Below are positions 53,079 through 63,598 of a stretch of 64,000 nt of DNA, piece after piece. How positions within the stretch are numbered: position 1 is the stretch's first letter; every line of letters starts with the position of its first letter. The position numbers and the translations under genes were made by a program. The notes below the pieces were generated by a model. That model was not told the DNA's origin and made no database searches. It saw only the letters and a list, made by a program, of their open reading frames with translations. Source of the DNA: Flavihumibacter petaseus NBRC 106054 (lineage in GTDB: Bacteria; Bacteroidota; Bacteroidia; Chitinophagales; Chitinophagaceae). The stretch spans positions 62,001-126,000 of the forward strand of contig NZ_BBWV01000003.1 in NCBI RefSeq assembly GCF_000974785.1. The letters are read 5' to 3'.

Positions 53079-54353
53079 ATGAGCCTGAACACTGACAAAA
53101 CCCAAACCCTGCACCCCCTTTTCTGGATCTCCAGTACCTGGTTCGCAATGGGCCTGCCGTTTGTGGCTTTGTCAGGTGCCAGCGCCATCATGTACAAGAA
53201 TATGGGCGTCTCAGATGCTTCCATAGCCTTCTGGACCTCCCTGGTCATGCTGCCCTGGTCACTAAAACCCCTGTGGGGACCCTTCCTGGAACTGTACAAA
53301 ACGAAAAAGTTCTTCGTTTATATCACCCAGGTACTGACAGGCGTATTGTTTGGCCTGGTCGGCCTGTCGCTTCAGCTCGATCAGTTCTTCAGTATTTCGA
53401 TCGCCTTACTGACCGTCATAGCAATCAGCGGGGCAACCCATGATACCGCCGCAGACGGGGTATACCTGAATGAACTCGATGCCACGCAACAGGCAAAATA
53501 TGTCGGCTGGCAAGGCGCATTTTATAATATCGCCAAAGTGTTTTCAGGCGGGGTCCTGGTATACCTGGCCGGTAAACTGGAGCAGCGAACCGGGATAAAA
53601 ACTGCCTGGATGCTGGTGATGTTCGCTTATGGCATCATCATGCTGGGAATAGGCCTGTACACCATACGCGTATTGCCTTCAAACGAAGCAAAGAAGAAAT
53701 CTACTTCATTGAAAGAAGGAATGGCAACACTGAAAGATGTCATCATTACCTTCTTCCAAAAGAAAAATATTGCTTACAGCATCCTGTTCATTGTTTTTTA
53801 CCGCTTTGCAGAAGGGCAGGCAATTAAAATAACGCCCCTGTTTTTTAAAGCGGACAGGCAGGCAGGCGGATTAGGACTGACCACGGCTGAAATCGGCCTG
53901 CTCTATGGTACCATCGGCGCCATCGCCTTTGTGCTGGGATCTATTGTAGCCGGGCACTTTGTTGCCAAAAAAGGACTCGACAGGAAAAGGCTCTGGATCC
54001 TATGCGCCTTTTTCAATGTTCCTTTCGTCGCCTACGCCCTGCTGGCCATTTACCAACCGCAAAGCCTCCCGGTGATTGCCGGCTCCGTCGCCATCGAATA
54101 TTTCGGTTACGGCTTTGGCTTTATCGGGATTATTCTTTTCATCATGCAGAATATCGCACCCGGTAAGTATAAAATGGCACACTATGCTTTTGCCAGCGGT
54201 ATCGTAAACCTTGGGTTTGTGATCCCATCTATGATCAGCGGACTTCTCAGTGACTACCTCGGATATAAAACCTTTTTCATCTGGGTGCTGGTGGCTACCA
54301 TCCCTGCTTTTATCGTGGTGTGGCTCGTACCGCTCGCTACAGCCAGGGAATAA
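53079..54353 (+). CDS. MFS transporter (AmpG/SLC33-like)
   Basis: The 424-residue protein has about 12 membrane helices, for example VLTGVLFGLVGLSLQL and LFIVFYRFAEG. The conserved WSLKPLWGPFLELY and SGATHDTAADGVYLN segments are typical of AmpG-like and acetyl-CoA-type MFS permeases. AmpG-like carriers import amino-sugar compounds such as muropeptides. The start ATG at 53079 was chosen over one 16 codons upstream. It is the first gene after the ROK regulator and probably imports the product of outside digestion. Confidence 0.82.
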   Translation: MSLNTDKTQTLHPLFWISSTWFAMGLPFVALSGASAIMYKNMGVSDASIAFWTSLVMLPWSLKPLWGPFLELYKTKKFFVYITQVLTGVLFGLVGLSLQLDQFFSISIALLTVIAISGATHDTAADGVYLNELDATQQAKYVGWQGAFYNIAKVFSGGVLVYLAGKLEQRTGIKTAWMLVMFAYGIIMLGIGLYTIRVLPSNEAKKKSTSLKEGMATLKDVIITFFQKKNIAYSILFIVFYRFAEGQAIKITPLFFKADRQAGGLGLTTAEIGLLYGTIGAIAFVLGSIVAGHFVAKKGLDRKRLWILCAFFNVPFVAYALLAIYQPQSLPVIAGSVAIEYFGYGFGFIGIILFIMQNIAPGKYKMAHYAFASGIVNLGFVIPSMISGLLSDYLGYKTFFIWVLVATIPAFIVVWLVPLATARE

Positions 54354-54405
54354 CTGGCAGCAAACCATTTTGATCTTTTCATTCAACTGTTAATTACTGT
54401 TATTT

Positions 54406-55575
54406 ATGCGAATCAGTTTGTTGTCGTTGGTGACATTGTTTTTTGCATGTGAAATGCAGGCCCAAAGCAGCCTGGAACAGGTATCCGGAAAGCTTGTAAC
54501 GGCAAAACCGGGGGATGTTGTGCTGCTTGATGGATTTTTGAAGGAGAGTTTCCCCAGGATCAGTTACCAGAAAAAAGTACAACCCGGACCGCAATTCATC
54601 ATTTCTGATGATCCCGAATACATCCGGATCCCGGAGGCGATCGTACTGCAGGAAGAAGTAAGTCCCGGTGCCGTACGCCTGTATGTATACAATGTTAATG
54701 GCGTAACTGTTCCTGAAAAGATGCCCCGCAAGATTTCTGCAGTGATTAAAAATCTCGGGCACGAAAACATGCGCATCCGCATGTTGAAATACTCCTCGCA
54801 AAAGCCATCCACCAATTATTTTCAAATTGGAAAACAGGGACTCGAAGATTATTTCAACTCAACTGTAAAGCAGCATGTCCGCACCGTAAAACCCGGAGAA
54901 GTAATCGCTATAGACGAGAAACTGGAAAAACAAATCGTCAACTATGATGAGCTGGTGCATGGCTTTTATGAGTTCGTGGTGGATCAGCCGGCATTGGTCA
55001 GCGTACTGCAGACAGCGCCGCAAAAGTCAGGTCCCAAAGCCTATCCGGCGATCGATACGATCATTCCTTTCAGTCATGTGAATGCCGGGCGGGGCGTCTT
55101 TCCTGTAGCCAATTACAAAATCACCAACAACGACATTATCGATACCAAAAATGGCGTATCTCAACTGGTTGTCGCCGACGGTGAAGATGATCCGTGGATC
55201 AGGGGTACCATCGGACCGGAGAAAGAAGATGCCAAGAACGATGGCAACTACGGCGTGCTGTACAATGCCAGATTGAAATGGAAGAGCAGCGATGGGAAGG
55301 GCCTGGCATTAATAACCTGGAATGCGCGATCAGACAATGGCCAGTGGTGTGGCGGCATGGGACTAACCATGGCACTTTATGATCAGCATATGCAAAAGAC
55401 GGTGCGGCAATATCCCCTAAAACAGTTGATCACCAAAGGCGCACCGGAAGCGATTCTTATTGAGGTATACAAACCTGACCCGACAAAAGAAATCCAGGAG
55501 ATCAACTTTACCTATTCACCGCCGGGCGCATCCTGCCTGCCTACGCCGCTGATCCTGGTGCCAGTGGATCTCTGA
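54406..55575 (+). CDS. Secreted protein of unknown function in the SusCD locus
   Basis: The 389-residue protein has a signal peptide (RISLLSLVTLFFACEMQA) and a beta-rich mature part with VQPGPQFIISDDPEYIRIP (about 59-77), AVIKNLGHENMRIRMLKYS (about 110-128) and LALITWNARSDNGQWCGGMG (about 302-321). No family was recognised. It lies between the MFS and SusC genes (52 and 46 bases), so it is part of the glycan locus and may bind glycan or act as a surface protein. Confidence 0.6.
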   Translation: MRISLLSLVTLFFACEMQAQSSLEQVSGKLVTAKPGDVVLLDGFLKESFPRISYQKKVQPGPQFIISDDPEYIRIPEAIVLQEEVSPGAVRLYVYNVNGVTVPEKMPRKISAVIKNLGHENMRIRMLKYSSQKPSTNYFQIGKQGLEDYFNSTVKQHVRTVKPGEVIAIDEKLEKQIVNYDELVHGFYEFVVDQPALVSVLQTAPQKSGPKAYPAIDTIIPFSHVNAGRGVFPVANYKITNNDIIDTKNGVSQLVVADGEDDPWIRGTIGPEKEDAKNDGNYGVLYNARLKWKSSDGKGLALITWNARSDNGQWCGGMGLTMALYDQHMQKTVRQYPLKQLITKGAPEAILIEVYKPDPTKEIQEINFTYSPPGASCLPTPLILVPVDL

Positions 55576-55621
55576 TCACAGCATTCCGATTATTTATTTT
55601 TTAATAGCTCAACCAAATATT

Positions 55622-58600
55622 ATGCTATGTTTTAAATCAATTATTGATCATCCAGGCTTTCGACGCTGGTTACTGGTGCTTGTACTGGTTACCGGGTATG
55701 GTGTTTCTGCATTCGCACAACAAACAGTGAAAGGCGTGATTCGTGACGATAAAGGGAAGCCGCTGGCAGGGGTAACTGTCAGTATAAAAAACGGCGACGG
55801 GAGCACAGTCTCCAATAGCAAGGGTGAATATGAAATCAAAGCGGAAGGAGGAAGCGTCCTGGTGTTTACCTATGTGGGCCTTGCCCCCCAGGAGGTAGCA
55901 GTTAAAGGCGGGTCATTGCCCGCTGTCGTGTTGAAACAGGAATCCGCTGCCCTGGGTGAAGTAGTAGTGGTGGGTTACGGTACCCAAAAAAGAACGGCGG
56001 TGACCGGTGCCGTGTCTACCATCAAGGGCACTGAACTGCTGAAATCGCCCTCTACGAACATCTCCAGTTTGCTGGGCGGCCGTTTACCGGGCATAACTTC
56101 TGTTCAGGAATCAGGGGAACCCGGCAGCGACCAGGCTGGCCTGATTATTCGTGGTTCACGGGTAGGGGTAACCTATATTGTCGATGGGATCCCGCGCTCA
56201 ATCAATGATATCGACCCTAATGATGTAGAAAGTATTTCTGTATTAAAAGACGGTGCCGCTGCTGCCGTATATGGTCTCCAGGCGGCGGGTGGAGTAATAA
56301 TAGTAACCACGAAGAAAGGTTCCGGCGTTAAGCCAACCATCAGTTATACCGGTTCAACAGGCGTTTCCGTAAACGCCAATTTCCCGCAGTTTATGAACGG
56401 TCCGCAGTTCGCCCATTATTACAATATGGCCGACATGATGGACAAGCTGGCCAATGGCACGATAACCGATAAAAGTCAATACGTTCCCATATTTACCGGT
56501 GCAGATGTGGAGAAGATGCTGAACAACGATCCCACGGATGGTTGGGATAATGTGAATTACATTGACAAGGTATTTGGTAACGGTCGCAATTCCAGGCATA
56601 GCCTGTCCCTGCAGGGTGCTAAGGACAATGTCAAATATTTTGCCTCGCTGGGCATGCAGGACCAGTCAGGGAACATCGATAATTTTAACTTCAAGCGCTA
56701 CAACCTGCGGACAAATGTGTCGGCCCAGGTAGCCAAAAATGTAACTTTTGACCTGGGTGTTGCGGGTGCCGTCACCAGTAAACAGACGCCCGGTTATGTG
56801 GCCGGTGGCACCGACGCCAACAGCTACCTGGGAGAGCAGGGGTGGTTCTCTATTGCAAAGCAGACCATTGGGATGCATCCTTACCTGCCCGTACAATATG
56901 AGGGATTATATACAGGCGTAACACCACGGAACAACTCCTCCATTCCAAATAGCCCGCTGGCAGCTATTTATGAGTCCGGGTACAAAAAAACAAGCGGCGT
57001 CGACATCCAGACCAATATTGGATTAACCTATAACCTGCCCTGGGTACCCGGAATGAAACTAAGAGCCTATGGGGCGTATGACGCATGGACTTCACGCAAT
57101 AAGAACCTCGATGAATTCTATTACACCAATGCGGTCCGGCTGCCCGATGGCACCAGCGCGCACCAGTTTGTGAAAATGCTGGATGCAAAAAGTGTCACCT
57201 ACAACTCCCTGGGAGAAGGGCAAACCAATTCCCGGCAACTGGTCGGACAGGGTAGTCTTGCTTACGAAAGAAAGTTCGGCCTGCATGGCGTGGATGCCCT
57301 GCTGCTCGCCGAAGTGCGGGATTCCAAATCGAACAGCCTTTCCGCTTATGCAAGAGATGTGATGTTTCCTGAGCTGCCGGAACTGGGATTAAGTACACCG
57401 GCTAATTCTCCCAATGGTGGCTGGAGCGACAGGGCCCGGTCCGTAGGATATGTATTCAGGGCCAAGTATGATTATGCCAATAAATACATGGCAGAATTTA
57501 CCGGACGTTATGATGGCTCGTATAAATTTTCAGGAAATGTAGATGGTAATCGTTGGGGATTTTTCCCGTCTGCTTCCCTGGCATGGCGGATCACCGAAGA
57601 GCGGTTTATGGAAAAGCCATCCTTCCTGGATGATCTGAAGATCAGAGTTTCGGCCGGCCTCCTGGGTAACGATAATGTAAGTCCCTATTCCTACCTGAGC
57701 ACCTACTCCTTTGGAAGCCAGTTGCCGCTGAACGGGGTGTTGAACAACTCCATGTACACCAGCGTGATTGCCAATCCCAATCTCTCCTGGGAAAAGACAC
57801 TTTCTTACAACGCAGGTTTTGATGCGAGCTTCTGGAAAGGAAAACTCACTGCCGAATTCGATGTATTCTACACTTATACCTATGACATCTTAATGTCGAT
57901 GTCCGCCGGCTACCCGCCATCCATGGGAGGATATTATTTCACCTACGAGAATTATGGAAAAACAGATTCAAAGGGATTTGAGTTGTTGCTGAAGTACCAG
58001 CACGCAGTGCAGCTGGGCGGCAAAGCGTTGAGATTCTCTGTTTCTCCTAACGTAAGCTATGCCACAGCCAGGTGGATAAAGTATAATGACAGCCCGAATT
58101 CACCGGAAATTCAGAAAGTATCCGGCAAAAAGACTGGCGTTATTTCCGGTTGGGTAGCGGATGGCTTGTTCCGGTCTGAAAAGGAAATTGATGAAGCCGC
58201 ATGGTATGGCAGCCGGCCAAACGTCGGTGATATCCGGTACAAGGACCTGAATGGTGATGGTAAGATTGATTACCAGGACAGGGGACTGATTGGTCGCCCG
58301 AACCGCCCGGAACTGATGTATGGTCTGAACCTCGGCGCTTCCTGGAACGGCTTTGATATCAATGCACAGTTTACCGGCGGTGCCCTGTTTGAAGTATCGC
58401 TCACCGGTACCTATTTCAATGGATACGATGATAACACCATCTGGACGCAGACATTTAAAGAAGGTGCCAACTCGCCGCTGTTCCTCGTAGAGAATGCCTA
58501 CAGCGTAGACAATCCCAATGGAACATTTCCCCGGATCACCTTAAGCTCTACCACACACGGTGGGGACAATGGCCTGGCGTCAACATTCTGGTTTAGAAAT

Positions 58601-58822
58601 GGCACTTATGTGCGCCTGAAATCTGCGCAGATCGGCTACAGTATCCCGGAATCCATGACCAGAAGAATCGGTGTAAACCGTTTCCGGGTGTTCGCTGAAG
58701 GTTCCAACATCTTTACCATCTCTGGTTTGCCTGAAGGGGTAGATCCTGAATCTCCCAGGGTGAATAATGGCTACTATCCGCAACAAAAAATCTTTGCAGC
58801 AGGTGTAACCCTGACCTTCTAA
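55622..58822 (+). CDS. SusC/RagA-type TonB-dependent outer-membrane transporter
   Basis: The 1066-residue protein has a signal peptide (WLLVLVLVTGYGVSAFAQ), a carboxypeptidase-regulatory-like domain (about 36-115), the SusC plug signature EVVVVGYGTQKRTAVTGAV (about 117-135) and a barrel ending in a terminal Phe. It should import oligosaccharides with the SusD lipoprotein encoded 43 bases downstream. It differs from the SusC at 18784 in having no ECF/FecR pair next to it; control is more likely by the ROK protein. Confidence 0.95.
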   Translation: MLCFKSIIDHPGFRRWLLVLVLVTGYGVSAFAQQTVKGVIRDDKGKPLAGVTVSIKNGDGSTVSNSKGEYEIKAEGGSVLVFTYVGLAPQEVAVKGGSLPAVVLKQESAALGEVVVVGYGTQKRTAVTGAVSTIKGTELLKSPSTNISSLLGGRLPGITSVQESGEPGSDQAGLIIRGSRVGVTYIVDGIPRSINDIDPNDVESISVLKDGAAAAVYGLQAAGGVIIVTTKKGSGVKPTISYTGSTGVSVNANFPQFMNGPQFAHYYNMADMMDKLANGTITDKSQYVPIFTGADVEKMLNNDPTDGWDNVNYIDKVFGNGRNSRHSLSLQGAKDNVKYFASLGMQDQSGNIDNFNFKRYNLRTNVSAQVAKNVTFDLGVAGAVTSKQTPGYVAGGTDANSYLGEQGWFSIAKQTIGMHPYLPVQYEGLYTGVTPRNNSSIPNSPLAAIYESGYKKTSGVDIQTNIGLTYNLPWVPGMKLRAYGAYDAWTSRNKNLDEFYYTNAVRLPDGTSAHQFVKMLDAKSVTYNSLGEGQTNSRQLVGQGSLAYERKFGLHGVDALLLAEVRDSKSNSLSAYARDVMFPELPELGLSTPANSPNGGWSDRARSVGYVFRAKYDYANKYMAEFTGRYDGSYKFSGNVDGNRWGFFPSASLAWRITEERFMEKPSFLDDLKIRVSAGLLGNDNVSPYSYLSTYSFGSQLPLNGVLNNSMYTSVIANPNLSWEKTLSYNAGFDASFWKGKLTAEFDVFYTYTYDILMSMSAGYPPSMGGYYFTYENYGKTDSKGFELLLKYQHAVQLGGKALRFSVSPNVSYATARWIKYNDSPNSPEIQKVSGKKTGVISGWVADGLFRSEKEIDEAAWYGSRPNVGDIRYKDLNGDGKIDYQDRGLIGRPNRPELMYGLNLGASWNGFDINAQFTGGALFEVSLTGTYFNGYDDNTIWTQTFKEGANSPLFLVENAYSVDNPNGTFPRITLSSTTHGGDNGLASTFWFRNGTYVRLKSAQIGYSIPESMTRRIGVNRFRVFAEGSNIFTISGLPEGVDPESPRVNNGYYPQQKIFAAGVTLTF

Positions 58823-58865
58823 ACCTGAATAATCAATAATCCCGATCATACTAAATAGCATTCGG

Positions 58866-60500
58866 ATGAAAAAGCTTATTATAAATACCATGATGCTGGG
58901 GCTTTTGCTGGGAGCGGTTTCCTGCAAAAAGTACCTGGATCTCGAACCCACCAATGCTGCCTCCGATAAACTGGTTTGGAGCAGGGTTGATTATGCTGAG
59001 CTGGCTGTAAACAGTTTTTATCACGACTTCAATTATTTTGGAAGTTTCAGTTCGGGTCAGAGCAGTGCCGGCATGACGGAAGGATTTACAGACATGCTGA
59101 AATATTCTTCCATGACCTACAATGCCAACATGTACATTCCCAATGAAGTGGCTTATGGCGGACCAGTATTGACGGCCAACTATGTTTCGGTTTACCTGGG
59201 TGGATGGGAAACTGTGTATGACAAAGTGCGCCGGGTGAACGAAGCCATCAGCAACCTGAAAAAATACGGCACTTCACTGGCTGAAGCCGATGCTGTTCGC
59301 CTGGAAGGAGAGCTGCGTTTCTTCAGGGCGTTCCTGTATTTCGACCTGTTAAAGCGATACAAAGAAGTAATAATTTATGATGAAGACCTGACTAAGATTT
59401 CCAAAACAGCGACGCTGAGTTCAGAAGCAGATGGTTGGAATTTTGTTGAGCAGGATCTGCAATTTGCCGGTGAACACCTGCCTGTTTCCAACAATGCCAT
59501 GGGCCGGCTGACATCCGGGGCTGCTTATGGATTTATGTCAAGGGCAATGTTATATGCCAAACGCTGGCCTGCTGCCCAGGCTGCGGCCGAGAAAGTGCTG
59601 GACATGAATTATTCGCTCACGGCAAACTATGCTGATGCATTCAAAAGCGGCAATAGTGAAGCCATTATCCAGTATAGCTACGACAAGCGGGTCTTCACGC
59701 ACAGCTTTGATTTTTACTATTCACCCGGTGGAGATAAAGAAGGCAGCGGGGCTTATGGTACACCGCCGCAGGAAATGGTTGAATCTTACGAGTTGGCCGG
59801 CACGGGTGGTTTTCCCGACTGGTCCGTGTGGCATAACACTTCCGGTACCACGGAAACGCCGCCTTATGAACAATTGGAACCACGTTTCCAGGCATCTGTG
59901 CTGTACAACGGTGCCACCTGGAAAGGCCGCACCATTGAAGCCTTTGTAAATGGAAAAGACGGCTATGCCAATTGGAAAACAGATGCAGTTCCTGCAGGAA
60001 GAACAGTTACCGGTTACTTCCTGCGCAAGCTGCTCGATGAAAACCTGGACCTTAATTCCGATAATTCCACCCAGCCCTGGATAGCATTGCGCCTGGGAGA
60101 AGTACTGCTGAACTATGCGGAAGCCTGTTATCAAAACGGCGCTGCTGACCTGGCCAACGATGCCGTAAGGAAAATCAGGACCCGTGTCGGCCTGCCCTAC
60201 ACCGATAAGGCAGGAGATGCGCTGATGGCACAGATCCGGCAGGAACGTAAAGTGGAAATGGCTTATGAAGGCCAGTACTACTGGGACATGCGGCGTTGGG
60301 AGCTGGCGCAGACTGCCTTTACCGGTACAAGGGTGCATGGCCTGAAGATCGAAAAAAATGGCAGCGGGCAGTTTGTATATACCTATGTGGACTGTGACCA
60401 GCAGGACCGCAATTTCCCGGTGAAAATGTACAGGATCGCTATTCCTGTTTCAGAGATTACCAATAACACTGCCATCAGTCAATTTCCGGAATGGAATTAA
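58866..60500 (+). CDS. SusD/RagB-type nutrient-binding lipoprotein
   Basis: The 544-residue lipoprotein has the lipobox LLLGAVSCKKYLDLEP (Cys about 21), then the SusD helices including LEGELRFFRAFLYFDLLKRY (about 146-165) and RLGEVLLNYAEACYQNGAAD near the C-terminus. It pairs with the preceding SusC. A DUF5018 lipoprotein follows after 22 bases, which is a common partner in these loci. Confidence 0.95.
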   Translation: MKKLIINTMMLGLLLGAVSCKKYLDLEPTNAASDKLVWSRVDYAELAVNSFYHDFNYFGSFSSGQSSAGMTEGFTDMLKYSSMTYNANMYIPNEVAYGGPVLTANYVSVYLGGWETVYDKVRRVNEAISNLKKYGTSLAEADAVRLEGELRFFRAFLYFDLLKRYKEVIIYDEDLTKISKTATLSSEADGWNFVEQDLQFAGEHLPVSNNAMGRLTSGAAYGFMSRAMLYAKRWPAAQAAAEKVLDMNYSLTANYADAFKSGNSEAIIQYSYDKRVFTHSFDFYYSPGGDKEGSGAYGTPPQEMVESYELAGTGGFPDWSVWHNTSGTTETPPYEQLEPRFQASVLYNGATWKGRTIEAFVNGKDGYANWKTDAVPAGRTVTGYFLRKLLDENLDLNSDNSTQPWIALRLGEVLLNYAEACYQNGAADLANDAVRKIRTRVGLPYTDKAGDALMAQIRQERKVEMAYEGQYYWDMRRWELAQTAFTGTRVHGLKIEKNGSGQFVYTYVDCDQQDRNFPVKMYRIAIPVSEITNNTAISQFPEWN

Positions 60501-60522
60501 TTCAATAGAATAGTCATTTACC

Positions 60523-62196
60523 ATGATAAAGAATATATATCCACTACTCATTGCCGTTATGGCAATGTTTGTGTCCTGCCAGAAAGCTGACCTGGTTCCC
60601 GATCCGGGAACGGAAGCTACTTTAGGCAGCATCACCGCCAAATTTACTTCCGGCCCCAATACCGGCCAGGAGGCGACGCGTTATGCCATCCCGGTTGACG
60701 CAGAGAATACCATTCTTATTCCTATACCCTGGTTTTTTCCGGAATCCGCCAATGACGAAACCGATGTGTATATGTCAGCGATGAAGCTGGAAGCAGCGCT
60801 GGCCAATAATGCGTCAATTTCCCCGGCATTGGGCATCGTCGATCTCACCAAAGAGAACACGTACACGCTCACCGGTGCGGACGGATCCAAAAGGCAGATA
60901 ACGATTACGGGCGTCCGTACGAAATCAAAGAAATCGGAACTGACCTTTTTCTCCATTGAAGATTTGGGCGTAACCGGGCTGATCGACCAGAATGCCAAAA
61001 CGGTTTCGCTGATCACGGTGGAGGACCTGTCCAATGTTAATGTTACCGTAACCGTATCTCCGCATGCCAGCGTGGTGGAGTCCTTAACAGGAATGAACCT
61101 CAACAGCCCAACATCTATTACGGTGCTGGCCCATGATGGCATTTCCAAAACAGTGTACCAGGTGCAGAAGTCAGCGCCGCCAAAAATTCCTTATGGATTC
61201 AGAAGCGGTTCCCAGAACCAGGCTTTCAATTTGAAACTGGAAGACCTGGGCTATAGCAACAGCGCCAAACCAAGTCTTGCTGCTTCCGGAAATTTTGTTG
61301 CCATTTCTGCTGGTGATGGCAATGCACCGAAATATTATAACAGGAGCACCGGCAATTATGTGGGGATGATGACTTTGGGCGCTGCGAAAGGCGACGGCGC
61401 TATCACCAGTGATGCAAAAGGGAATATCCTGTTGATAGACCAGGCTGCTGTGGGCGGAACGGTAAAAATTTACAAGACCAGTGCAATGACCGCTGCGCCT
61501 GCGCCTTTTATCACCTGGACCAATACTTCCGGTTTCCCCGTGGGTAGCAGGCTGTCGGTGAACGGTGACCTGAACAGCAAAGCCGTGATCATTGCTTCCT
61601 GCCAGGGTACCAGTGGGGCCGGCTCCAAATCTTTTGTGCGCTGGACCGTTACCGGTGGTGTGGCAGGTAATGCTGAAGTGGTGGATGCCAATGGTATTCC
61701 TTATTGGGGTGAGGGCATCAATGGCGGCAAGATGTCTTCCCGCTCCGATGATGTGAATGATGGTTCTTTCGTGAGCTATTATGATGGTGGCAACGATAAC
61801 CTGTATTACCTCGATAAGAATGGTGCAAAAGCATTGACACTGGGGCCACAGACATCAGGAAATGCCTGGGGGATCAACAACAACCTCACCGATGCCAAAA
61901 CCTTCAATAATGCCAAATACATGGTGCTGTATTGCCCGAGTCATTTCCCTTACTGGGGTATCAACTCTGAATTGTATGTGTATGATGTGTCAGCCATGGG
62001 TAATTTTTCCGGCAATGTCAATTCCACCAATGCGCTGGTATTTGCTTCGGGCTATGGACAATTGGGCGCCAACGTTGCCGCTTCCGGTGATGTACTGATT
62101 GCACCAACTGCTGATGGCTACAAAATGCAGGTATTTACCATTGATTTCAGCGTGGGCAATTTTGCCAGCTACGAATTTGATTGTGTAGACAAATAA
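60523..62196 (+). CDS. DUF5018 domain lipoprotein
   Basis: The 557-residue protein has a lipobox signal (LLIAVMAMFVSCQKADL, Cys about 19). It has beta-sandwich-like N-terminal repeats (ENTILIPIPWFFPESAND, EDLSNVNVTVTVSPHASV) and a C-terminal propeller-like part (GNAWGINNNLTDAKTFNN). DUF5018 proteins accompany SusCD pairs and probably act as surface glycan-binding proteins; this is inference from context. It lies 22 bases after SusD. Confidence 0.82.
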   Translation: MIKNIYPLLIAVMAMFVSCQKADLVPDPGTEATLGSITAKFTSGPNTGQEATRYAIPVDAENTILIPIPWFFPESANDETDVYMSAMKLEAALANNASISPALGIVDLTKENTYTLTGADGSKRQITITGVRTKSKKSELTFFSIEDLGVTGLIDQNAKTVSLITVEDLSNVNVTVTVSPHASVVESLTGMNLNSPTSITVLAHDGISKTVYQVQKSAPPKIPYGFRSGSQNQAFNLKLEDLGYSNSAKPSLAASGNFVAISAGDGNAPKYYNRSTGNYVGMMTLGAAKGDGAITSDAKGNILLIDQAAVGGTVKIYKTSAMTAAPAPFITWTNTSGFPVGSRLSVNGDLNSKAVIIASCQGTSGAGSKSFVRWTVTGGVAGNAEVVDANGIPYWGEGINGGKMSSRSDDVNDGSFVSYYDGGNDNLYYLDKNGAKALTLGPQTSGNAWGINNNLTDAKTFNNAKYMVLYCPSHFPYWGINSELYVYDVSAMGNFSGNVNSTNALVFASGYGQLGANVAASGDVLIAPTADGYKMQVFTIDFSVGNFASYEFDCVDK

Positions 62197-62209
62197 TCAA
62201 AATTATTTT

Positions 62210-63598
62210 ATGAAGCGTAATCACTTTACTGCCTTTTTGCTGGCGCTGACACTGCTGACCATATTGTCAGCAGGCTGTAAAAAGGAATACAAAAATCCTG
62301 AATGGACCTGGGATGGTGACCCGGCCATTGATAAAAACAGTATGCCCAGGATCGTATGGATCGATGCGGCTGCCAATTTCCCCGACTATGCCAATGATAA
62401 GTCGAATATCCAGCGGGATGTAAAGAAGATGAAAGAAGCAGGGCTTACTGGCTTCGTGGTGGATGTGCGTCCGTCAATGGGTGATGTGTTGTTTAATTCA
62501 ACCCATGCAGAACCGGTGCACAAACTGGACTACTGGAGCGATGCCGGGTATACTTTTTTCGAACGAACCGCAACCTGGGATTACCTCCAGGCCTTTATTG
62601 ATGCAGGCCATGCGGAAGGATTGAAAGTATATGCTACCATTAATACTTTCGTGGCGGGCAACAAGTATTCTTATGGCCTCGGGCAGCAGGGACTGCTGTT
62701 CAGAGATGCCTCCAAAAAGGATTGGGCCACTACCCTGAACCTTCCCTCCGGGCTCACCAATGTAATGGATGTGGATGCCACCACTGATCCGGACAACAGT
62801 TACGGTACCAAATTTCTCAACCCGCATAACGATGAAGTACAACAATACCTGTTGAACATCCTGGGCGACCTGGCTGCCTACAATGTGGACGGCATTATTC
62901 TTGACCGTTGCCGGTTTAACAACTTCAATACCGATTTTTCACCGATCGCCAAATCGAAGTTCGAAACCTTTATCGGGGAAACGGTAGCCAACTTCCCCAA
63001 TGATGTGATTGTGCCGGGTACACCCAGTTACCCGCTGCCCGCAACCCTGCCCAGATACTTTAAGCAATGGCTGGCATTCAGGGCAAAAACAACCCGGGAC
63101 TTCATGGAGAAAGCCCGGACCAAAGTAAAATCCGTCAACAGTAAGATCGAATTTGGCGTGTATGTGGGCGGTTGGTATTCCACCTACTACGATGTAGGCG
63201 TGAATTGGGCAAGTACAGGTTACAACACTGCACAGGATTATCCCACCTGGGCAAGCGCGGATTACAAAAACTATGGCTATGGCGACCTGATGGATATTAC
63301 GATGATTGGTGCCTATGCAGGAACCACGAGCATTTATGGCAGCGAGGAGTGGACCGTGGAAGGATTTTGCAAAAAGGCGAAGGCGAAGATCGGCAAAGGC
63401 GTAGTAATCGGCGGGCCGGATGTTGGCAATGGTGCCGGCTGGGGTGACGGCGGAAAACAAACAGAGCTTGGTCAATCTATAGATGCGGCCATGGGCGCAT
63501 GCGACGGGTATTTTGTGTTCGACCTGGTTCACATAAAAAAATATAACTATTGGGACGGCTTGAAAAAAGGCATCGACGCATGGCTCGAAAAGAAATGA
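62210..63598 (+). CDS. GHL10-type glycoside hydrolase lipoprotein
   Basis: The 462-residue protein has a lipobox (ALTLLTILSAGCKKEY, Cys about 23) and a GHL10-like barrel: MPRIVWIDAAANFPDY (45-60), MKEAGLTGFVVDVRPSMGDV (about 73-92), NVDGIILDRCRFNNF (about 225-239) and FGVYVGGWYSTYYDVG (about 316-331). The family acts on glycans related to peptidoglycan or host glycans, but few substrates are proven. It lies 13 bases after the DUF5018 gene. Its stop overlaps the next start (ATGA), so translation is coupled. Confidence 0.8.
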   Translation: MKRNHFTAFLLALTLLTILSAGCKKEYKNPEWTWDGDPAIDKNSMPRIVWIDAAANFPDYANDKSNIQRDVKKMKEAGLTGFVVDVRPSMGDVLFNSTHAEPVHKLDYWSDAGYTFFERTATWDYLQAFIDAGHAEGLKVYATINTFVAGNKYSYGLGQQGLLFRDASKKDWATTLNLPSGLTNVMDVDATTDPDNSYGTKFLNPHNDEVQQYLLNILGDLAAYNVDGIILDRCRFNNFNTDFSPIAKSKFETFIGETVANFPNDVIVPGTPSYPLPATLPRYFKQWLAFRAKTTRDFMEKARTKVKSVNSKIEFGVYVGGWYSTYYDVGVNWASTGYNTAQDYPTWASADYKNYGYGDLMDITMIGAYAGTTSIYGSEEWTVEGFCKKAKAKIGKGVVIGGPDVGNGAGWGDGGKQTELGQSIDAAMGACDGYFVFDLVHIKKYNYWDGLKKGIDAWLEKK

